Shown: piece after piece, positions 59,413 through 64,000 of the stretch
Layout: each line of letters starts with the position of its first letter
Position numbering within the stretch: the stretch's first letter is position 1
From: Litorivita sp040371945
Lineage (GTDB): Bacteria > Pseudomonadota > Alphaproteobacteria > Rhodobacterales > Rhodobacteraceae
Length of the DNA stretch: 64,000 nucleotides
Assembly: GCF_040371945.1 (NCBI RefSeq)
Contig: NZ_BAABWS010000005.1
Span: forward strand, 32,620-96,619
Reading direction: 5' to 3'
Translations under genes and position numbers: made by a program
Notes under the pieces: generated by a model
Told to the model about the DNA's origin: nothing
Seen by the model: only the letters and a program-made list of their open reading frames with translations
The model's database searches: none

Positions 59413-60174
59413 TCATGCGCCGAGGGCTCGAAGGCCCACCCAGAGGCCCATCACGATCATCATCAAGTTCTCGGTCAGGGAAATGAAGCCGAGAGGCACG
59501 TTTGAGTTCCCACCCACGCAGGCACATTTCAACTCGCGTTTATCGACGTAGACCGCCTTGAACACGCTGACCGCCCCGATAGTCCCGATGAACAAGGCAA
59601 CGGGTGCGGAAATCCATGTCAGGATGCCCGCGGTCATCAGGATGCCAGCCAGCGCCTCGCCGTAGGGATAGACCTTGCCGTAGGGCACCCAGCGTTTCGC
59701 CAGCAGGTCATAGTTCAGGAACATGGTCGAGAACTGCTCGACATCCTGAAGCTTCTGGATGGCAAGTACCGTCATCGACAACGAGATAAACCACTGGAAG
59801 CTCTGCCAGGTCAGGATCGTCCCGTATTGGTGCCACGCCAGTCCAAGCGCCAACAGAGCGCAGACTGAAAAGATCGCGATGACGGGACGGTATGTCGTAT
59901 CACTCTGCTCTTCCTTGGGTGGGTCGATCCCGAGGAAGACGCGCAGGTCGTCATGACCCCCGATCCGTTCCCCGTCGATAAAGGTCTGGGGCGTTGTCTT
60001 GACGTCATGCTCGCGCTTGAAGGCTTCGGTTTCTTCCTTGGTCTTCAGGTGGTGGTCGTCGACGACGTAGCCCTTACGTTCCAGCAGATCCTTGGATTTC
60101 AGACCAAAGGGGCATGTGTGCTCAGGCATGACCATGCGGTAAAGAACGGCGGTTTTCGTGGTATCATTTGCCAT
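59413..60174 (-). CDS. glutaredoxin-MauE membrane fusion, copy 2
   Basis: The protein is 253 residues from ATG at 60174 (MANDTTKTAVLYRMVMPEHT). Glutaredoxin site CPFG (EHTCPFGLKSKDLLERKGYV) and VKTTPQTFIDGERIGGHDDL are followed by the MauE-like membrane domain ending in KRELKCACVGGNSNVPLG. It is closely similar along its length to copy 1 (47169-47936). The overlap with the DUF305 stop shows one transcript. It is again paired with DUF305. Confidence 0.85.
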   Translation of the reverse strand: MANDTTKTAVLYRMVMPEHTCPFGLKSKDLLERKGYVVDDHHLKTKEETEAFKREHDVKTTPQTFIDGERIGGHDDLRVFLGIDPPKEEQSDTTYRPVIAIFSVCALLALGLAWHQYGTILTWQSFQWFISLSMTVLAIQKLQDVEQFSTMFLNYDLLAKRWVPYGKVYPYGEALAGILMTAGILTWISAPVALFIGTIGAVSVFKAVYVDKRELKCACVGGNSNVPLGFISLTENLMMIVMGLWVGLRALGA

Positions 60175-60185
60175 GATTATCTTCC

Positions 60186-61010
60186 TCAATTCGTGCAGGT
60201 GTACTGACCGCGGAAACCGGCCTCGTAATCAGGGCCCGCGTTGATGACGAAGTCCTGAAGGCTGTCACCTTCCGTGTCGTGCACTTGTATCGTGATTGGG
60301 TCAGCCGTGAAGCTTTCTCCCCGGCTATCAAGTTGGACGAGATCACCGCTTATCTTGACCAAAGCAGTGTCGTTCCCCGACACGAACACAGGCAGGCTCG
60401 TCTCGGTGTAGGTGAAGCTGCAAGCGGCCCCGTCTGGGAAGACCTGAGCGATATCAGCCTGCGTCAGGAACTCCGGATCAATCCTGGAGACGACCTCGCT
60501 AGACAGGGCGTCCTGAGCAGATTTCAGTTCGGCTGTCAGTTCATCTTCAGCAGGGGTCGCTTCTCCATTCGCCGAAATGTCCGCGATCAAATAACGCATC
60601 TCCGCGATTTCCTTGTCTTGGGCGTAGATGATGTCATCCGCAAGGATCCGCACCCTGGGATCGGTAATTTCCGCGCGGGAAGAGGTCATGATGGCGATCG
60701 AATGGTGTGGAATCATCGCCCGCATGTAAGAGCGATCTTGCACCGTCACCTGACTGCGAACCAGCCAGAGTGCCGCTGCAAAAACGATGATGGAGCCCGC
60801 GAAAATCGCGGCATTGAGTGTGCGGTTCTTGTACATGCCGAGCATGAAGGCCAGCATGACAAAAGCCATGACCGCCCCCATGACGATTGCCATGTATGCT
60901 CGCGTTTCCGACCAAAAGATATGGCTGACCAGATACGTGTTCAGGTACATCAACCCGAACATCAGGACCGTGGACACGGCAATCATCAGGAAATAGCGGG
61001 AATAGGCCAT
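60186..61010 (-). CDS. DUF305 membrane protein, copy 2
   Basis: About 274 residues from ATG at 61010, with GGAGG six bases upstream; a GTG at 61016 overlaps that site and was rejected. It has the three helices of copy 1 (MIAVSTVLMFGLMYL, IVMGAVMAFVMLAFMLGMY, AIFAGSIIVFAAALWLV) and the DUF305 motifs RAMIPHHSIAIMTSSR and YAQDKEIAEMRYLIAD. The C-terminal third differs most from copy 1. CueR-type dyad 6 precedes it. Confidence 0.85.
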   Translation of the reverse strand: MAYSRYFLMIAVSTVLMFGLMYLNTYLVSHIFWSETRAYMAIVMGAVMAFVMLAFMLGMYKNRTLNAAIFAGSIIVFAAALWLVRSQVTVQDRSYMRAMIPHHSIAIMTSSRAEITDPRVRILADDIIYAQDKEIAEMRYLIADISANGEATPAEDELTAELKSAQDALSSEVVSRIDPEFLTQADIAQVFPDGAACSFTYTETSLPVFVSGNDTALVKISGDLVQLDSRGESFTADPITIQVHDTEGDSLQDFVINAGPDYEAGFRGQYTCTN

Positions 61011-61034
61011 CGTCACCTCCGTGTGGTACTAGGG

Positions 61035-61065
61035 GAACAACAACCTTCCAGTGGGGGAATGTTCC
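61035..61065 (-). promoter_or_regulatory. CueR-type dyad 6 before DUF305 copy 2
   Basis: On the minus strand, CATTCCCCCACTGGAAGG closely resembles the enteric copA CueR box. It fills the 19-base gap between GGAACA and TTGTTC, both weak. The stretch CTGGAAGGTTGTT matches CTGGAGGGTTGTT in front of DUF305 copy 1. Confidence 0.65.
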
Positions 61066-61086
61066 CTAAGAGTTGATTTTTTCGGC

Positions 61087-61491
61087 CTACTCCTGCTCAG
61101 TTCTTTCACGTTGATAGGCGCGTTCGCGCTCCGGCCAGGTGGATTTGATGTAATCGAGGATCGCTCGAATTTCCGCATCCCTCAGGCTGTCACCAAAGCC
61201 GGGCATGTCACTCTCATATTCCCCACCGACCACTGCGGCAGTCCCATCCCGCGTGATACGGAACAAGACGTCGTCGCCATGATGCCAAGTGTGGCCCGTT
61301 GCATCATGGGGTGGCGCAGGCAGGCGTCCTTCAGGGCCGCGACTGCGCCAGTCCGGTTGCCCCTGAAGCTCTGCCCCGTGGCAGGATGCGCAGTGCTGTT
61401 CATACAGAGATGCGCCATTCATGTCTTCCTCTGCCGCGACAGCGTTTGCCACGCCCGCAAGCGCCGCTGTGAGTTCGAACAGGCCCTTCAT
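61087..61491 (-). CDS. monoheme cytochrome c, copy B2
   Basis: About 134 residues from ATG at 61491 (MKGLFELTAALAGVANAVAA), overlapping the oxidase stop as ATGA. Haem site CASCHGAELQGQPDWRSRGP, then GHTWHHGDDVLFRIT and DMPGFGDSLRDAEIRAILDY. The arrangement oxidase-then-cytochrome is the same as at 37558-39425, and the sequence is clearly related to copy B1. It likely takes electrons from oxidase 4. Confidence 0.85.
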   Translation of the reverse strand: MKGLFELTAALAGVANAVAAEEDMNGASLYEQHCASCHGAELQGQPDWRSRGPEGRLPAPPHDATGHTWHHGDDVLFRITRDGTAAVVGGEYESDMPGFGDSLRDAEIRAILDYIKSTWPERERAYQRERTEQE

Positions 61492-62867
61492 GTGATCATG
61501 ATCCAGTTCGTCATGCCTGAAGCTGCGTGACCCAGCATATGGCAATGCAGCAGCCACTTTCCCGGATTGTCCGCAACGAAGGCGATTTCAGTCGTCTCGT
61601 TGGGCATGACCAAGACCGTGTCACGCAGCGGACCAAGGCTTTCATCTTCCTTGCGGACCCTGAAATGCATCCCGTGCAGGTGCATCGCGTGCGGGAAGAT
61701 CGTGTCATTGGTCATGCGGATGCGGGCCGTCTCGCCGCGCGACAGGGTGGCAAAGGGCGTCTCCCCCAGCCCGGCCTGTCCGGCCAGCGCCCAGAACTGT
61801 CCTTGCTGCACCAACTCCTGCCAGCCCAGTCTTTGTCCGTTGAAATTCGCATTCTCCAAGCCCCGCATCGCACCGCCCTGCAGCGGCATCTCTAGGACAG
61901 GCGCGGTGTCGATGCCCTTGATCTCCATGCGCGGATTGCGTGGCAAGGGCTGAGGCGCACCGCGCGGCACTGACGCAGCACGGCCTTCAACAGAGACTTT
62001 GGCCAGCATGCGCCAAGTATCATCCCCTGCGGCAAAGAGAAGTCCTGCGGTTTCCCCTTCCTCGGCGGTGACATCGACGATCAGGTCCATGCGCTGAGCC
62101 GGAGCAAGCACAAGCGTATCCGTCACCGGTTCCGGCGCGCCGAGAGGCATGCCGTCGAGAGCCACCGTCCAGCCGGTCAGCCCCTCCAGTTTCAGGCCGA
62201 AGATCTGCGCGTTGGCCGCGTTGATCAGCCGCAGCCGCAGCCGCTCGTTCTGCCGCGCCGAAAGCCTGTAATCATAGCGCCCGTTCACCCCCACGAGGTT
62301 GCCAATCCGGCCTCCGTGGCTGCGCGTCATCGGCGCTGCGAAATCATCGACGAAGAGACCTGTATCGGGGTCCAAAAACCAGTCGTCGATCATCAGGACC
62401 TCGTCTCGGTCCACATCCGGCGGTGTTACCTCTTCGATGATCAGACCGCCGGAAAGCCCTCGCGCGACCTGTTCCACCGAGTTGGCGTGCGCGTGATACC
62501 AGTAGGTTCCTGCATCGGGCAGATCGAAAGCGTAGTCGAAGCTCTCACCGGGCGGCACCGCGTTCTGGGTCAGCCCCGCGACACCATCCATGGCGTTGTC
62601 GATACGGATGCCATGCCAGTGAACCGAGGTCGGAACCTCCAGCGTGTTCACCAGTCGTCGCTGCAACCGGCTGCCCTGAGCGGCGCGGATGACCGGGCCA
62701 GGGATCGTACCGTCGTAGCTCCAGACCGGCGTGGCCGGATAGGTATCGGGGGCAAGCTGGGCCGTGGCCGCTTGGGCCGTCAGGAGGCGCATGTCTTGAG
62801 CGTAGGCCGGGCGTGCCAGCGGAGCCAATGTCAGACCAGCGCAGAACGCGCGTCGTGTCATCTTCAT
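61488..62867 (-). CDS. multicopper oxidase 4, related to oxidase 1
   Basis: About 459 residues from ATG at 62867 (MKMTRRAFCAGLTLAPLARP), with a Tat-type signal. Copper sites: SVHWHGIRIDNAMDGVAGLT, TYWYHAHANS, HAMHLHGMHFRVR and LLHCHMLGHAASGMT. It shares long identical stretches with oxidase 1 (for example DNPGKWLLHCHML) but lacks the long Met-rich insert, which is reduced to MPLQGGAMRGLENA. The likely role is Cu(I) oxidation or electron transfer to the flanking cytochromes. Confidence 0.9.
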   Translation of the reverse strand: MKMTRRAFCAGLTLAPLARPAYAQDMRLLTAQAATAQLAPDTYPATPVWSYDGTIPGPVIRAAQGSRLQRRLVNTLEVPTSVHWHGIRIDNAMDGVAGLTQNAVPPGESFDYAFDLPDAGTYWYHAHANSVEQVARGLSGGLIIEEVTPPDVDRDEVLMIDDWFLDPDTGLFVDDFAAPMTRSHGGRIGNLVGVNGRYDYRLSARQNERLRLRLINAANAQIFGLKLEGLTGWTVALDGMPLGAPEPVTDTLVLAPAQRMDLIVDVTAEEGETAGLLFAAGDDTWRMLAKVSVEGRAASVPRGAPQPLPRNPRMEIKGIDTAPVLEMPLQGGAMRGLENANFNGQRLGWQELVQQGQFWALAGQAGLGETPFATLSRGETARIRMTNDTIFPHAMHLHGMHFRVRKEDESLGPLRDTVLVMPNETTEIAFVADNPGKWLLHCHMLGHAASGMTNWIMIT

Positions 62868-62868
62868 A

Positions 62869-63309
62869 TCACTTGATCCCATTCGCACGCTGTACTTCGC
62901 GAATATATGCGGTGATCGCGATTACATCCGCACGCGTTACCTCGGGCTGCGGCGGCATGTCTCCGAATTTCCAATGGTGCGCGCGCACGCCGTTCGCAGC
63001 AGCCATCTGGAAGGCCATGTCGCCATGGTGCGACGGCTCGTAGATTTTGTGGATCAGCGGCGGGGCGATCCCCATTTTCCCGGCGGCATTTTCGCCATGG
63101 CAATCCGCGCAGACCGCATCGAACGCCCGCTTCCCCATCGTCCCCTCGGGCGACAGCGTATCGGGAAGCGTGACGGCCACCATGGGAGCGCCATCCGCTG
63201 GCGCCGTGGTTTCCTGAACCGGGGCGGTTTGCTCGGAGGAGCGGGTGACTGCATAGGCACCAAGCGCCACGGCAAGAACCGCGGCCCCGGCGAGGGTGAA
63301 TTTGTTCAT
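62869..63309 (-). CDS. membrane-anchored monoheme cytochrome c, copy A2
   Basis: The protein is 146 residues, the same length as copy A1 (35599-36039). The anchor LAGAAVLAVALGAYAVT is followed by the haem site CADCHGENAAGKMG and APPLIHKIYEPSHHGDMAFQ, with AANGVRAHHWKFGDMP as probable axial-Met segment. It is the first gene of the minus-strand cassette A2-oxidase-B2-DUF305-glutaredoxin. Confidence 0.87.
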   Translation of the reverse strand: MNKFTLAGAAVLAVALGAYAVTRSSEQTAPVQETTAPADGAPMVAVTLPDTLSPEGTMGKRAFDAVCADCHGENAAGKMGIAPPLIHKIYEPSHHGDMAFQMAAANGVRAHHWKFGDMPPQPEVTRADVIAITAYIREVQRANGIK

Positions 63310-63396
63310 GGGAGTATCCTGTCCTGCACGGCTTTGCGGGCCGCGCGCTCTGATGATGGATCGACCGAAATCAATCCGCGTTCAACTGGAACTGGC

Positions 63397-63717
63397 TCAG
63401 GCGCGAGGAGGAGGGAGATCCAATGACAGGCTTATCGTCGTCCCATTTTGAGGCTCTGGCCACGCATGACGGAGCTGTAGCAGATCATCGTCACGCAAAG
63501 GTTGAGTATTATCGAGAAGGGCATGGGATGCGCAGTTCGCCATATCATCGCAGGATGCGTCAGCGTCTTGGTGATGATCGGGGGCCTGCCGATCCGTGGA
63601 AAACATACCTTCTGGGCAGGCCGCACAATCGTGCATTGCACGCCCTGCCGCAGACCTTTCCGGCAAGGCGGCCAGCATCATGAGGCTGGTCAGGACGATG
63701 ACGGCGAGTAGGCGCAT
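63397..63717 (-). CDS. small exported Cys/His-rich protein
   Basis: About 106 residues from ATG at 63717 (MRLLAVIVLTSLMMLAALPE), with a signal peptide. The mature part has MHDCAACPEGMFSTD, HHQDADASCDDMANCASHAL. Four Cys and several His suggest metal binding or a disulfide core. No family is recognised. It is 87 bases upstream of the cytochrome A2 gene in the same direction, so it probably belongs to that operon. Confidence 0.6.
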   Translation of the reverse strand: MRLLAVIVLTSLMMLAALPERSAAGRAMHDCAACPEGMFSTDRQAPDHHQDADASCDDMANCASHALLDNTQPLRDDDLLQLRHAWPEPQNGTTISLSLDLPPPRA

Positions 63718-64000
63718 ATAGACCCTCGATTTCAGCATTAAAAATGGGTTCAGATGACGGTTAAGTCAATCCCAAAACGGTGCCACTTCCTGTGCGCCAA
63801 CTCGGTGGCGCGCGCGGTCAATAAGCGCGGTGCCATCTTAGTATCGGCGTTTAATGATTTGCAGCGCGGGTAAGTAGTGCCGCGGAAGGGCTGAAAACGG
63901 GAAATGCACCCGCAGTGGAGCATCGGCACGGTCACGGGAAGATTGGGTTCAAAGTATGAATTCGCTGCGTTTTACGCAAAGGTCCGCACTGCGGGACTTG
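63718..64000. other. intergenic tail of the window
   Basis: No convincing gene is seen; the only frame here (63750-63935, minus) has no recognisable features. The promoter of the minus-strand cytochrome operon should lie within the first 100 bases. The last 40 bases (AAAGGTCCGCACTGCGGGAC) look like a repeated intergenic sequence I have seen in Rhodobacteraceae, without known role. Confidence 0.4.

Noticed and set aside
63750..63935. Minus-strand frame of 61 codons at the window end
   Set aside because: No ribosome site, no motif, and it overlaps the region expected to hold the upstream promoter.
1..64000. CRISPR arrays, rRNA genes and complete tRNA genes
   Set aside because: No regularly spaced repeats and no rRNA or full tRNA pattern were found; the only tRNA-like sequence is the 31-base fragment at 3808.

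Overview
The window looks like part of a low-copy plasmid (or plasmid-like replicon) of an alphaproteobacterium of the Rhodobacteraceae/Roseobacter group. The evidence is a complete repABC replication and partition module, a VPxPA-CTERM surface protein, a tRNA-Cys fragment of alphaproteobacterial type, GC-rich codon use, and a block of small DUF genes (DUF736, DUF3085, DUF3768, DUF3489, DUF6915, DUF6878, DUF6927) that usually travels on plasmids and integrative elements of this group. All assignments come from reading the sequence; no database search was possible.

Layout. 0-7 kb is a worn-down accessory junction. It holds an unfinished TULIP/P47-like reading frame, a CTERM protein, an integrase cut after 27 codons by an IS3-family element, a DUF1963 gene cut at the other end of the same element, a 31-bp 3' piece of tRNA-Cys (a likely att scar), an SRAP/HMCES-type gene, a broken DNA methylase and a few exported orphan proteins. 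7-21.4 kb is a minus-strand block. It is built around a 1420-residue methyltransferase plus strawberry-notch helicase (related in architecture to the P1 antirestriction protein DarB), a 660-residue ParB-like protein and an ArdC-like antirestriction metalloprotease, with many small DUF genes, a PrlF/YhaV toxin-antitoxin pair and an orphan 50-residue antitoxin-like gene. A short leader motif recurs in front of at least six of these genes. 21.7-27.5 kb is the maintenance module: Xre/RES toxin-antitoxin, two 16-bp parS-like palindromes, repC, a candidate counter-transcribed RNA, repB, repA and a serine recombinase.

27.6-63.7 kb is a large copper-handling island. It contains a DUF411-CDF-TVP38 operon, a CopR/CopS-like two-component system behind an exported beta-propeller protein, two L,D-transpeptidases, six c-type cytochromes, four multicopper oxidases, CopZ, the Cu(I) ATPase CopA, the MerR-family regulator CueR, copABCD-type genes, two DUF305 membrane proteins, two glutaredoxin-MauE fusions, and a periplasmic thiol set (ScsB-like, two DsbA-like, DsbB, rhodanese).

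How the parts fit. Six dyads of CueR/MerR type lie in front of the DUF411/CDF operon, copZ, copA, both DUF305 genes and the copABCD region. Three near-identical TACA-N6-TACA direct repeats lie in front of the two-component operon, the transpeptidase-cytochrome-oxidase operon and the ScsC/SHOCT divergent promoter. This suggests two regulons: CueR sensing cytoplasmic Cu(I), and an OmpR-type regulator sensing periplasmic copper. The oxidase-cytochrome and DUF305-glutaredoxin cassettes each occur twice in divergent form, so the island was probably assembled from two sources.
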